A DNA stretch of 7,063 nt from Bacillota bacterium (GCA_012512605.1 JAAZDX010000087.1:1-7063); one strand, 5' to 3'. Counted from the stretch's first letter, positions 1-6,034 are shown. The notes: generated from the letters alone by a model not told the origin. Program-made: numbers and translations.

Positions 1-115
1 ATCCTTCCGCCTCCATGGCTTGCCATAGCGCATCAATGACAAATTGGACCAGATCGTCGCCCGCCTTCAGAATCGGCGCCCGGATCCCGCGTACTTGAAC
101 GCCCACTGTTTTCAT
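1..115 (-). CDS. Coenzyme F420-0:L-glutamate ligase family protein, N-terminal part (cut by the left edge)
   Basis: Only the first 38 codons are in the window; the frame is open to the edge. The protein begins MKTVGVQVRGIRAPILKAGD and continues with DDLVQFVIDALWQA. I recognise this as the beginning of the F420-0 gamma-glutamyl ligase-like proteins (CofE/FbiB fold) found in many Bacillota, which typically start with a V(V)RGIR(T/A)PII..GDDLV pattern. Characterised CofE adds glutamate to the F420 precursor using GTP. Many Bacillota carrying homologues are not known to make F420, so the substrate here is open. The ATG at 113-115 is preceded on the minus strand by GGGAGGAAAGAGC, a good ribosome binding site with usual spacing. 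The 146-bp gap to cinA and a possible promoter in it suggest separate or additional transcription. The family call rests on a short segment and is moderate. Confidence 0.55.
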   Translation of the reverse strand, partial: MKTVGVQVRGIRAPILKAGDDLVQFVIDALWQAMEAEG

Positions 116-192
116 GCTCTTTCCTCCCTGGCATTATATATCCTGGCGTTTGCTTTGGATTAACCGAAAGCATACATTAGTGATCCAGATCC

Positions 193-217
193 AGAGAACT
201 GCTCAAAACAATTCTCT
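193..217. repeat. Imperfect inverted repeat upstream of the F420-ligase-like gene
   Basis: Arms AGAGAACTG (193-201) and CAATTCTCT (209-217) form a 9-bp stem with a 7-nt loop; one position is A·C on the plus strand and G·U when read as minus-strand RNA. No T-run follows on either strand, so it does not look like a terminator. It sits directly downstream of a possible minus-strand -10 element (222-227), a usual place for an operator or an mRNA 5' stem. Function unproven. Confidence 0.35.
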
Positions 218-221
218 CTAT

Positions 222-251
222 ATAATAACACTAAGTATTGGTTTTTGACAG
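222..251 (-). promoter_or_regulatory. Possible weak sigma-A-type promoter for the F420-ligase-like gene
   Basis: On the minus strand CTGTCA (246-251) stands 18 bp before TATTAT (222-227), giving 4/6 and 5/6 matches to TTGACA and TATAAT. It lies just past the cinA stop codon and points toward the gene starting at 115. A second TATAAT occurs on the minus strand close to the ribosome binding site but lacks a recognisable -35. Both are weak and cinA read-through remains possible. Confidence 0.3.
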
Positions 252-261
252 CATTTTTCCG

Positions 262-1509
262 TTAAGACTCGGGGTTTACTGGAAGGAGAGTACGGCGGAA
301 AAGATCCAAAACCGCTTGGGTTGTACGACGCTTAATCTGTTGACGGTCACCGGTAAAGCGGGCCTCCCGAACCAGGGAGACTCCAGGTCCGACCAGTGCA
401 AAATAGACCAATCCCACCGGTTTTTCGGCCGTCCCACCACCGGGCCCCGCAATCCCGGTGATCCCGATCCCCCAATCGCTCCCCGTACGGTCCCGGACGC
501 CCTGGGCCATTAAGGTGGCCACTTCCGGGCTGACCGCACCCGCCCGTTCGATCACCGCTGCCGGTATCCCCAGCAGTTCTTCTTTGGACCGGTTGCTATA
601 GGCCACTACCCCCCGGTCAAAAACGGCGGAAGCCCCCGGCACATCCGTAATCCGGTTGGCAAGTAACCCTCCGGTGCAAGATTCAGCCACCGCCAGGGTC
701 TCGCCGCGCTGCTTGAGGAAGCCAACGACGACTGCTTCCAGGGTCTCATCATCCACCCCGTAGATCGTATGGCCGAGTCGGGCCCGGAGCTTACGTTCCA
801 GACCGATAATGGCCGCTTCCGCTTCCGCAACGGTCTCGGCGGAGGCGGTGATCCGCAGCCGGACTTCTCCCTCGGAAGCCAGGGGAGCAAGGGCGGGGTT
901 CGTCTGCTTAGACAATAGATCGGCGATCTCCTGCACCAGTGTACTCTCGCCCATCCCGTAAAGGCGCAGCACCCGCGAACGGATCACCCCCCGGCTTTCC
1001 GCCTCTAGTTGCGGGCGGACATATTCCCGAAACATCGGGATCAATTCCTGGGGCGGGCCAGGTAAACAGACCACCCATTTTCCCCCTTTCCGGACGGACA
1101 CCCCAGGGGCGGTCCCTTTCCGGTTCGGCAGCGCCGCCCCGCCCTCGGGGATTAAGGCCTGCTTATAATTGTTCTCCGTCATGGGCCGCCCCGTCTTCGC
1201 AAAGTAGCTTTCGATCGCTTCTAAAGAAGGACGGTCTAAAACCAAAGATAGACCCAGCACCTCGGCGACCGTCTCTTTGGTTAAGTCGTCAGCGGTCGGC
1301 CCCAAACCACCGCTGGTGAGCACCAGATCCACCCGGGCCAGCGCCTCTGTTATTGCTTGCTTCAGCCGCTGGGCATTATCCCCCACCGTTGTTCGGTGGT
1401 ACAGTTCAATCCCGAGCGCAGCCAACTCTTCCGAGAGAAAGGCCGCATTCGTATCGACAATTTCGCCCAATAATAATTCCGTTCCGACCGAGATGATTTC
1501 TGCACGCAA
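262..1509 (-). CDS. cinA: CinA family protein: nicotinamide-nucleotide amidohydrolase / competence-damage inducible protein
   Basis: Full-length CinA, 415 aa, close to the usual 410-420 aa. Residues 1-170 form the MoaB/MogA-like domain (COG1058): GTELLLGEIVDTNA at 9-22, SGGLGPTADD at 66-75, KGTAPG at 131-136 and LPGPPQE at 149-155. The C-terminal PncC-type domain has ESCTGG at 276-281, VVAYSN at 301-306 and TGIAGPGGG at 351-359. Characterised members deamidate nicotinamide mononucleotide in pyridine nucleotide salvage, and the N-terminal domain can have ADP-ribose pyrophosphatase activity; in Gram-positives the gene is often linked to competence and recA, but recA is not in this window. The start is a TTG (1507-1509) preceded by AAGGCAGGG at suitable spacing; no in-frame ATG fits the conserved N-terminus better. 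It lies 82 bp after tag and could receive read-through from it. No frameshift or missing motif is seen. Identification is secure; the exact enzymatic balance is inferred from the family. Confidence 0.95.
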   Translation of the reverse strand: MRAEIISVGTELLLGEIVDTNAAFLSEELAALGIELYHRTTVGDNAQRLKQAITEALARVDLVLTSGGLGPTADDLTKETVAEVLGLSLVLDRPSLEAIESYFAKTGRPMTENNYKQALIPEGGAALPNRKGTAPGVSVRKGGKWVVCLPGPPQELIPMFREYVRPQLEAESRGVIRSRVLRLYGMGESTLVQEIADLLSKQTNPALAPLASEGEVRLRITASAETVAEAEAAIIGLERKLRARLGHTIYGVDDETLEAVVVGFLKQRGETLAVAESCTGGLLANRITDVPGASAVFDRGVVAYSNRSKEELLGIPAAVIERAGAVSPEVATLMAQGVRDRTGSDWGIGITGIAGPGGGTAEKPVGLVYFALVGPGVSLVREARFTGDRQQIKRRTTQAVLDLFRRTLLPVNPES

Positions 1510-1523
1510 TGCTAATCCCTGCC

Positions 1524-1563
1524 TTAATAAAGATTAATAGAGCAATTAATAAAACCACTAATA
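1524..1563. repeat. Four phased TTAATA-like hexamers upstream of cinA
   Basis: TTAATA occurs at 1524, 1534 and 1546 and as CTAATA at 1558, so the copies are 10, 12 and 12 bp apart, close to one helical turn. On the minus strand they read TATTAA/TATTAG just upstream of the cinA start. This could be an AT-rich protein-binding or promoter region for cinA, or simply AT-rich spacer; no convincing -35 element was found with any of them. Confidence 0.35.
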
Positions 1564-1570
1564 AACCACA

Positions 1571-1594
1571 GAAAAAGCCGCTCCCCAGTGGCTA
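1571..1594 (-). terminator. Weak intrinsic terminator overlapping the tag stop codon
   Basis: Read on the minus strand, AGCC (1590-1593) pairs with GGCT (1576-1579), with an inner CT/AG pair after one mismatch and a GGGG loop; five Ts follow (1572-1576 on the plus strand are A). The stem is short, so termination would be partial and some tag transcript could continue into cinA. Confidence 0.4.
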
Positions 1595-2185
1595 ATCGTT
1601 CCTCTCACCCAAAAGGAATCCGCCGTAAATAATTTCCCGGTAGCGAAAGCAATCGACAATATGGTCATTAACCAGCCCGGTTGCTTGCAAATGAGAATAG
1701 ATAATAATCGGGCCAAGAAATTGAAAACCGCGCTGCTTCAGATCTTTACTGATCGCTACGGAAAGGTCGGTTTGGGCGGGAATCTCCCGTTCTTTGCGCC
1801 AGGCGTTTACTACCGGACGGTGACCAACAAACTCCCAAAGGTATGTGCTAAAGCTACCGAAGGTTTCCTGGATCTCCAGAAAACGCTGGGCATTATTGAT
1901 CGAGGACCTGATCTTTCTCTCGTTACGCACAATACCCGGATTTTGCAGCAATTCTTTAATCTTCGCTTCGCTAAAATGGGCTACCACTTGGGGGTCAAAA
2001 CCAGCGTAAGCCGCCCGGTAGGCTTCCCTTTTGCGCAAGATGGTCAACCAACTCAAACCCGCCTGGGCCGCTTCGAGGACCATAAACTCATAGTGCTTCC
2101 GGTCGTCGTAAACCGGAACCCCCCATTCCTCATCGTGATAGCGGCGGTAAAGTTCATCCTGCCCACACCAGGAACACCTTTTCAT
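1592..2185 (-). CDS. tag: DNA-3-methyladenine glycosylase I
   Basis: A 197-aa protein matching the Tag family over its whole length. It removes 3-methyladenine from alkylated DNA, starting base excision repair in the cytoplasm. It begins MKRCSWCG and keeps the four zinc ligands at the same numbers as E. coli Tag: Cys4, His17, His175 and Cys179. Glu38 (in VLEAAQAGLSW) and Trp46 lie at the base-recognition positions of the family, and Tyr16 is also kept. The ATG at 2183-2185 follows GGGGGGGAGTAGG on the minus strand, a strong G-rich ribosome binding site. The upstream gap to the radical SAM gene is 426 bp, so tag probably has its own promoter, though none is clear by eye. cinA follows after 82 bp with only a weak terminator between, so partial co-transcription is possible. 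No anomalies seen. Confidence 0.95.
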   Translation of the reverse strand: MKRCSWCGQDELYRRYHDEEWGVPVYDDRKHYEFMVLEAAQAGLSWLTILRKREAYRAAYAGFDPQVVAHFSEAKIKELLQNPGIVRNERKIRSSINNAQRFLEIQETFGSFSTYLWEFVGHRPVVNAWRKEREIPAQTDLSVAISKDLKQRGFQFLGPIIIYSHLQATGLVNDHIVDCFRYREIIYGGFLLGERND

Positions 2186-2455
2186 CCTACTCCCCCCCGC
2201 GTTAACCCTAGTTTTTCTCCTTTATGCAGCCAACCCAATTGTTATTCGCGTTCTTTACATTAAATCCTTTCCAGTAAACTGTCCTTCTGCGCCCTACTTA
2301 AGAAAATAATTTAAGATCCCGCTCCTTACTTATGAATTCACCCATCCCAAAGTGCCGCAGCCAGCTTCGTCTTTTTTGATCATTTCGCGTGCCCCCATTG
2401 CCAACGTGAGCAAATACTTTATCCCCACTCCTTAAATGAACGGGAGATCGATAAA

Positions 2456-2474
2456 GGTTCGCCCGTGGCGAACC
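2456..2474 (-). terminator. Perfect 7-bp hairpin, possible terminator of the radical SAM transcript
   Basis: GGTTCGC (2456-2462) and GCGAACC (2468-2474) pair perfectly around a 5-nt loop. On the minus strand the stem is followed by TTTATC, a short T-run, about 140 nt beyond the radical SAM stop codon. On the plus strand the following bases are CTTACTCT. The GC-rich stem is convincing; the tail is poor, so it may be only a structural or central dyad element. Confidence 0.35.
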
Positions 2475-2503
2475 CTTACTCTGCTCTTCCTGCTGTCGTC
2501 GCT

Positions 2504-2547
2504 CCTCCAAATTTAAAGTGGAGTAAGCAACGTGATGTTTACAATGG
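2504..2547. repeat. Direct repeat unit B with an inner 20-bp imperfect palindrome
   Basis: The core GTAAGCAACGTGATGTTTAC (2523-2542) differs by one base from the core of unit A, 73 bp away. The core is itself an imperfect palindrome: GTAA/TTAC ends, an inner CA/TG pair and a C/G pair. Likeness extends on the left through CTCCA...TTTAAA (2505-2517), where CTCCA/TGGAG (2505-2509, 2519-2523) also makes a small hairpin, and on the right to TGGCG. The dyad would suit a dimeric DNA-binding protein or an RNA stem. Confidence 0.7.
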
Positions 2548-2578
2548 CGGCTGGAGCGAGCATCCTTTAGGCGATGAC

Positions 2579-2620
2579 CCTCCAGTTAAAACCGGGTAAG
2601 CAAAGTGATGTTTACACCGG
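2579..2620. repeat. Direct repeat unit A, overlapping the end of the radical SAM gene
   Basis: The core GTAAGCAAAGTGATGTTTAC (2596-2615) repeats the core of unit B with a single difference. Flanking likeness includes CTCCA(G)TTAAAA on the left and CCGGCG on the right. The minus-strand stop codon TAA of the radical SAM gene (2612-2614) lies inside this core, so the repeat sets the C-terminus of that protein. Confidence 0.7.
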
Positions 2621-4144
2621 CGCAGTGTCGGGTGTCGCCATCGGGACCGGCACCGGTTCCGCTTCTTCCAAGAAGAAACGGCGAAAATGGTAACCATAGA
2701 TCGTACAGGCCACTGCCACAGGGAAGACCCGCGGTTTTTTCAGCAGTGACCAACCGAGTAAGCGCCAGAAATACCAACGTTCTTGATCCCGGATCCCCAA
2801 CCAGAAAAGGGCTTTCATAAAGGCGCCTAGATGGTAAAGGCGGATGTGGATTTTACGGCCGCGGGGCGGGTTATACGCCTTCAGAAAAGCAATTACCCGC
2901 TGGTAAAAAAACTTCGGCGTATAAAGGGTGGATATCACCCGTCGATAACCAGCAAGCAGTTTCTTCCGCGGCATTTTGGGCTCAAAGTTAAGCTGCTGGT
3001 CAGTGTTGTTACCCGCGCTTTCGCTCAGAATCCGTCCTTCCTCCGCCATTCGTCGGTACAGTTTAGTCCCTTTCAGCACATTCAAGAGCCCGACCATGGC
3101 GGTGACAATCCCACTCTCTTGAATAAAGTCGATTTGCCGGGCGAAAATGGTCGGCGGGTCCTCGTCAAAGCCGAGGATAAATCCGCCTTGGACTTGTAGC
3201 CCATAACCTTGGATTTTCTTCACGGCGGCCAAGAGATCCCGGTTTTTATTCTGGTGTTTATTACAACCAGTAAGGCTGCCTTCATGCGGGGTCTCGATCC
3301 CAATAAAGACCGATTCAAACCCCACCTCAACCATGGCTTTCAGCAATTCATCGTCGTCCGCCATGTTAATCGAAGCCTGCGTGTTAAAGGTAAAGGGGTA
3401 TCCCCGCTCCTTAAGCCACTGGGCCATCGCCGGCAGGATCTCTTCCTTTAAGGTCTTTTTGTTACCGATGAAATTATCGTCAACCATAAATACGCCGCCC
3501 CGCCAGCCGTGTTGGTATAGGTTTTCCATCTCTGCCAAGACCTGTTCTTTCCCCTTTGTCCGCGGTCTTTCGCCGTAAAGCAGGGAAATATCGCAGAAAT
3601 CACAGCTAAACGGGCAACCGCGGGAATACTGCAGGCTCATCGCGTTATATTTTCCCATGTCCAACAGGTCCCAACGGGGGAGCGGAGTTGTCTTTAAATC
3701 CGCCCACTCTTCCGGGTTGGCCTCGTACAGATGCTGTGGTTTTCCCGCCGCCAGGTCAGCGAGGAAACGAGGAAGCGTAACCTCGGCTTCCCCCAAAACC
3801 AAGTGGTCGATCTCGGGATATTCCTCCCCACTCACTGTAAAGAGGGGCCCGCCGGCCACCGTCTTTTTTGCCAACCGTTGACACCGAGCGATGATCCGCC
3901 GTACACTTTCTTGCTGCACCGCCATGGCACTGATGAAGACATAATCAGCCCAGGCTAAATCTTCGTCATTCAGTGCGGTCACATTCTCATCCACCAATTT
4001 AAGCTCCCAGTCTTGCGGCAATAAACCAGCCACGGTGAGGAGCCCTAAAGGCGGATGGGCCGCCTTCTTGTTGATAAACCGAAGCGCATGTTTAAAACTC
4101 CAAAAGGTGGCGGGGAATTGGGGATAAACCAAAAGAATCTTCAC
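2612..4144 (-). CDS. Radical SAM protein with cobalamin-binding-type N-terminal domain and DUF4070-like C-terminus
   Basis: 510 aa from a GTG start. The opening MKILLVYPQFPATFWSFKHA and PPLGLLTVAGLLP (31-43) mark the B12-binding-like domain; the classical DxHxxG cobalamin motif is not visible, so cobalamin use is not assured. YSRGCPFSCDFCDI carries the CxxxCxxC cluster motif (Cys177, Cys181, Cys184) that binds the [4Fe-4S] cluster and S-adenosylmethionine. Further core segments are GGVFMVDDNFIGNKK (about 216-230), SVFIGIETP (278-286) and QGGFILGFDED (319-329). The C-terminal 130 residues look like the DUF4070 region shared with hopanoid enzymes HpnP and HpnJ; the substrate of this clade is unknown to me. 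The tail is proline-rich (PVPVPMATPDTAPV). A longer frame begins at a TTG (4160-4162), but GGAGGG at 4151-4156 would then be inside the gene, whereas it sits six bases before the GTG, so I chose the GTG. The gene stands alone: no hopanoid or squalene gene is nearby. Confidence 0.88.
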   Translation of the reverse strand: MKILLVYPQFPATFWSFKHALRFINKKAAHPPLGLLTVAGLLPQDWELKLVDENVTALNDEDLAWADYVFISAMAVQQESVRRIIARCQRLAKKTVAGGPLFTVSGEEYPEIDHLVLGEAEVTLPRFLADLAAGKPQHLYEANPEEWADLKTTPLPRWDLLDMGKYNAMSLQYSRGCPFSCDFCDISLLYGERPRTKGKEQVLAEMENLYQHGWRGGVFMVDDNFIGNKKTLKEEILPAMAQWLKERGYPFTFNTQASINMADDDELLKAMVEVGFESVFIGIETPHEGSLTGCNKHQNKNRDLLAAVKKIQGYGLQVQGGFILGFDEDPPTIFARQIDFIQESGIVTAMVGLLNVLKGTKLYRRMAEEGRILSESAGNNTDQQLNFEPKMPRKKLLAGYRRVISTLYTPKFFYQRVIAFLKAYNPPRGRKIHIRLYHLGAFMKALFWLGIRDQERWYFWRLLGWSLLKKPRVFPVAVACTIYGYHFRRFFLEEAEPVPVPMATPDTAPV

Positions 4145-4150
4145 TTTTTT

Positions 4151-4156
4151 CCCTCC
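4151..4156 (-). promoter_or_regulatory. Ribosome binding site that decides the radical SAM start
   Basis: GGAGGG on the minus strand, six bases before the GTG at 4142-4144. Its strength and spacing argue for GTG and against the upstream TTG at 4160-4162, which has no Shine-Dalgarno-like sequence before it. Confidence 0.8.
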
Positions 4157-4256
4157 GGTCAATTCTAAAGTAAAGGTCTCTTAGCAGTATGGGTAAAAAG
4201 AGTCCTGTTTATCCCGTTACTGTCTTACAGCGGCGGAACCAATCCGCGCTTAGCTC

Positions 4257-4331
4257 CAACCTGCCCCGCACCACACATTGTTTTACCGCCCGACCTGCCC
4301 CGCACTGCACATCTTTTTACCGCCCGACCTG
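4257..4331. repeat. 34-bp tandem repeat, two full copies and a partial third
   Basis: Copy 1 is 4257-4290 and copy 2 is 4291-4324; they differ at about five positions. The unit starts C(G/A)ACCTGCCCCGCAC and ends TTTTACCGCC. A third copy begins at 4325 (CGACCTG) and breaks off at 4331 next to a hairpin. The array lies about 110 to 185 bp upstream of the radical SAM GTG. No open frame runs credibly through it, and no promoter is clear in it. Confidence 0.8.
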
Positions 4332-4333
4332 GC

Positions 4334-4352
4334 TAAGCCTGCCCAAGGCTTA
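4334..4352. repeat. Perfect 7-bp hairpin at the end of the tandem repeats
   Basis: TAAGCCT (4334-4340) and AGGCTTA (4346-4352) pair perfectly around the 5-nt loop GCCCA. Neither strand has a T-run after it, so it is not a standard terminator. It begins exactly where the third tandem copy loses its likeness. Confidence 0.55.
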
Positions 4353-4414
4353 CAAAGCAAATAAAGCCCCACCCCTTGGTCGTTGTGTGTAAATGGTATG
4401 AGCTGTCAAGGGCC

Positions 4415-4450
4415 AAAAAACCCTGGAACAATTCGGGTTCCAGGGTTTTT
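4415..4450. terminator. Strong intrinsic terminator after the purine permease gene, possibly bidirectional
   Basis: CCCTGGAAC (4421-4429) pairs perfectly with GTTCCAGGG (4437-4445), loop of 7 nt. The stem is flanked by six As (4415-4420) and five Ts (4446-4450), so minus-strand transcripts from the permease gene, whose stop is about 30 bp upstream, end in six Us. The plus-strand reading also has a U-run, but no plus-strand gene needs it. Confidence 0.92.
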
Positions 4451-4480
4451 GCGCATCGACCGCGTGTTCAGATTAAGGCG

Positions 4481-5899
4481 TCAGAGTCTCGCCAGGATGA
4501 TGAAGTTCAGAATGAAAAGGATGGTAGAGACCAGTAGGATCGGATGTACATCGTCAAACTCGCGTTTGCAAACCTTGACCAAAAGGTAGAAGATGAAGCC
4601 GGTGGCGATCCCGTAAGAGATGCTGTAGCAGAAGGCCATAAAAATACCGGCAAAGAAAGCGGGAATCGCCTCTTCCAACTCGCCCCATTTAATCTCCTTA
4701 AAGGAGGAGAGCATCAGAATACCGACCACAATCAACGCGGGTGCCGTTGCCGCTGCCGGGACAAGACCTGCTACCGGTGCCAAGAAAATGCTAGCAATGA
4801 AGAGGAGCGCAGTAACAACACTGGTTAACCCGGTGCGCCCGCCTGCGCCGATCCCGGCTGCGCTCTCCACATAAGTGGTGGTGTTCGAGGTCCCAAAGAT
4901 CGCACCAATCGAGGTGGCAATCGCATCGGCAAACAAAGCCCGGTCCATCTTGGATTTAAAACCAGAACTGGAGTGCATCATCTTTTCATCATCAGCACTG
5001 AAGATCCCGCTGCGACGTCCGGTCCCAATGAAGGTCCCAATCGTGTCAAAGGTATCGGATAAGCTAAAGGCAAAGATCGTCATCAGAACAAGGGGGATTT
5101 TCGCTGGATCGTTAAATAAGGAAAGCATCCCTTGACGGCCAAAAGCCGCACCAAAAACGGTCCCTAATTCCCGAAAAGCCTCGCCCACACCGGTGGTCGC
5201 CCCGAGTCCGGAAAGATCAACAACGCCCATGGGGATCCCGATCAGGGTGGTTCCGATGATCCCTAGCAAAATCGCGCCCTTTACATTCAGCATCATAAGG
5301 ACAATAGTTAAGACTAGACCGATGATGGCCAGCAAAACAGTGGGACTATTTAAAGCCACTAGAGCCGGGACCGCGCTGGCATCAGCAATTACCGTACCGC
5401 TATCTAAGAGGGCATACGTACCAGGGTCGGAGGTAAAATTGATCAGACCGGCGCTCTTCACTCCAATGTAGGCAATGAAGATCCCGATCCCGCCACCGAT
5501 GGCGTTTTGAAGACTCACTGGAATCGATTTGATGATTGCTTTCCGCAGCCGAGTGACGGTAATCAAAATATTAATAACTCCACAGATAAAGACCATTGCT
5601 AAGGCTTGCTGCCAGCTAAAACCCATAGCAAAGACAACGGTGTAAGTAAAAAAGGCGTTCAAACCCATCCCGGGTGCTTGCGCGTAGGGCACATTGGCGA
5701 ACAAGCCCATCACTAATGTTCCGATCACCGAAGCAATAATGGTGGCTAAAAAGACAGCACCCCAGGGAATCCCAGTGAGACTGAGCATTGCAGGGTTCAC
5801 AAAAATAATATAGGACATGGCAAAGAAGGTTGTGAAACCGGCAACAATCTCAGTCGAGACGTTGGTTCCGTTCTCTTTTAACTTAAAGAACTTGTCCAT
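4481..5899 (-). CDS. pbuG: NCS2 family permease, hypoxanthine/guanine type (PbuG/AzgA-like)
   Basis: 472 aa from the ATG. It is an inner-membrane proton-coupled purine importer by family. The start MDKFFKLKENGTNVSTEIVAG is typical of the PbuG/AzgA branch. Visible family blocks: AQAPGMGLNAFF (about 74-84), LQNAIGGGIG (131-140), FSLSDTFDTIGTFIGTGRR (278-296) and GTSNTTTYVESAAGIGAGGR (336-355), where the Asp and Glu lie in the helices that bind substrate in NCS2 transporters. Many hydrophobic segments fit the 13-14 helices of the family. It is somewhat longer than B. subtilis PbuG, with an extra loop near 155-185. A TTG two codons earlier (5903-5905) is an alternative start: GGAGGG at 5910-5915 is 4 nt from the TTG and 10 nt from the ATG, so the choice is not certain. 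Guanine riboswitch control in the leader supports guanine/hypoxanthine as substrate. The gene is apparently monocistronic, with a strong terminator after it. Confidence 0.93.
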   Translation of the reverse strand: MDKFFKLKENGTNVSTEIVAGFTTFFAMSYIIFVNPAMLSLTGIPWGAVFLATIIASVIGTLVMGLFANVPYAQAPGMGLNAFFTYTVVFAMGFSWQQALAMVFICGVINILITVTRLRKAIIKSIPVSLQNAIGGGIGIFIAYIGVKSAGLINFTSDPGTYALLDSGTVIADASAVPALVALNSPTVLLAIIGLVLTIVLMMLNVKGAILLGIIGTTLIGIPMGVVDLSGLGATTGVGEAFRELGTVFGAAFGRQGMLSLFNDPAKIPLVLMTIFAFSLSDTFDTIGTFIGTGRRSGIFSADDEKMMHSSSGFKSKMDRALFADAIATSIGAIFGTSNTTTYVESAAGIGAGGRTGLTSVVTALLFIASIFLAPVAGLVPAAATAPALIVVGILMLSSFKEIKWGELEEAIPAFFAGIFMAFCYSISYGIATGFIFYLLVKVCKREFDDVHPILLVSTILFILNFIILARL

Positions 5900-5909
5900 T
5901 TTCAAAAAT

Positions 5910-5915
5910 CCCTCC
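5910..5915 (-). promoter_or_regulatory. Ribosome binding site of the purine permease gene
   Basis: GGAGGG on the minus strand. It is 10 nt from the ATG at 5897-5899 and 4 nt from the in-frame TTG at 5903-5905; either could be used. It follows an A/T-rich stretch and lies outside the riboswitch terminator, so control by this leader is likely at transcription rather than by hiding this site. Confidence 0.65.
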
Positions 5916-6004
5916 GTTTTTTTATTAATATCTGAAGAGCAACCCGCTCTAGAAAGCAGGGGGAGAAACTCCTTAGCTTAGTTTCACCAACGAACGAGCT
6001 AATT

Positions 6005-6034
6005 AAAAAAGGCACTTGGTTTTCACCAATCGCC
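6005..6034 (-). terminator. Riboswitch-associated intrinsic terminator in the permease leader
   Basis: On the minus strand GGCGATTGGT (6025-6034) folds on ACCAAGTGCC (6011-6020) around a GAAA loop, with nine pairs, one of them G·U, and one A·G mismatch, followed by TTTTTT (6005-6010). It lies about 90 nt after the aptamer and about 105 nt before the gene, the place expected for a guanine-responsive terminator that turns off permease expression. The competing antiterminator could not be settled by eye. Confidence 0.85.

Larger units (their letters stand above)
2186..2611. other. Non-coding gap rich in repeats and dyads between the radical SAM gene and tag
   Basis: No supported gene lies in these 426 bp. 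The right part holds two related direct-repeat units (2504-2547 and 2579-2620), between them an inverted pair CTGGAG/CTCCAG (2551-2556 and 2580-2585) with an inner CATC/GATG pairing. The middle has a perfect 7-bp hairpin (2456-2474). Around that hairpin, 2395-2450 resembles the reverse complement of 2504-2547 (CCATTG at 2395-2400 against CAATGG at 2542-2547, plus shared CTTAAAT-like and CTCC blocks), hinting at a larger degraded inverted repeat. A short CTTAA/TTAAG dyad lies at 2297-2315. Reading frames here lack credible starts and family likeness. It may be a decayed small mobile element or a structured untranslated RNA. Confidence 0.5.

Noticed and set aside
939..1319. Plus-strand 126-codon frame and other long frames opposite cinA
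   Set aside because: Antisense shadows of a well-conserved gene; composition is proline- and serine-rich as expected for antisense of GC-rich codons.
2334..2387. 17-codon minus-strand frame MIKKDEAGCGTLGWVNS with GGGGG upstream, considered as a small peptide gene next to a radical SAM enzyme
   Set aside because: Too short to support, the nearby radical SAM protein is not of a peptide-modifying type, and it lies in repeat-like DNA.
2298..2510. 70-codon minus-strand open frame beginning MEERRQQEEQSKGSP
   Set aside because: TTG start without a ribosome binding site, runs through the hairpin and repeat elements, and shows no likeness to a family I know.
2504..2620. CRISPR array
   Set aside because: Only two imperfect repeats with one spacer-like interval, no cas genes, and strong internal structure typical of other elements.
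4145..4162. TTG at 4160-4162 as start of the radical SAM gene
   Set aside because: The extension encodes the Shine-Dalgarno sequence itself; the GTG at 4142-4144 fits both the ribosome binding site and the family N-terminus MKILLVYPQFP.
4189..4392. Plus-strand frame of 67 codons in the gap upstream of the radical SAM gene
   Set aside because: It runs through the 34-bp tandem repeats and the hairpin, has no clear ribosome binding site and low-complexity protein sequence.
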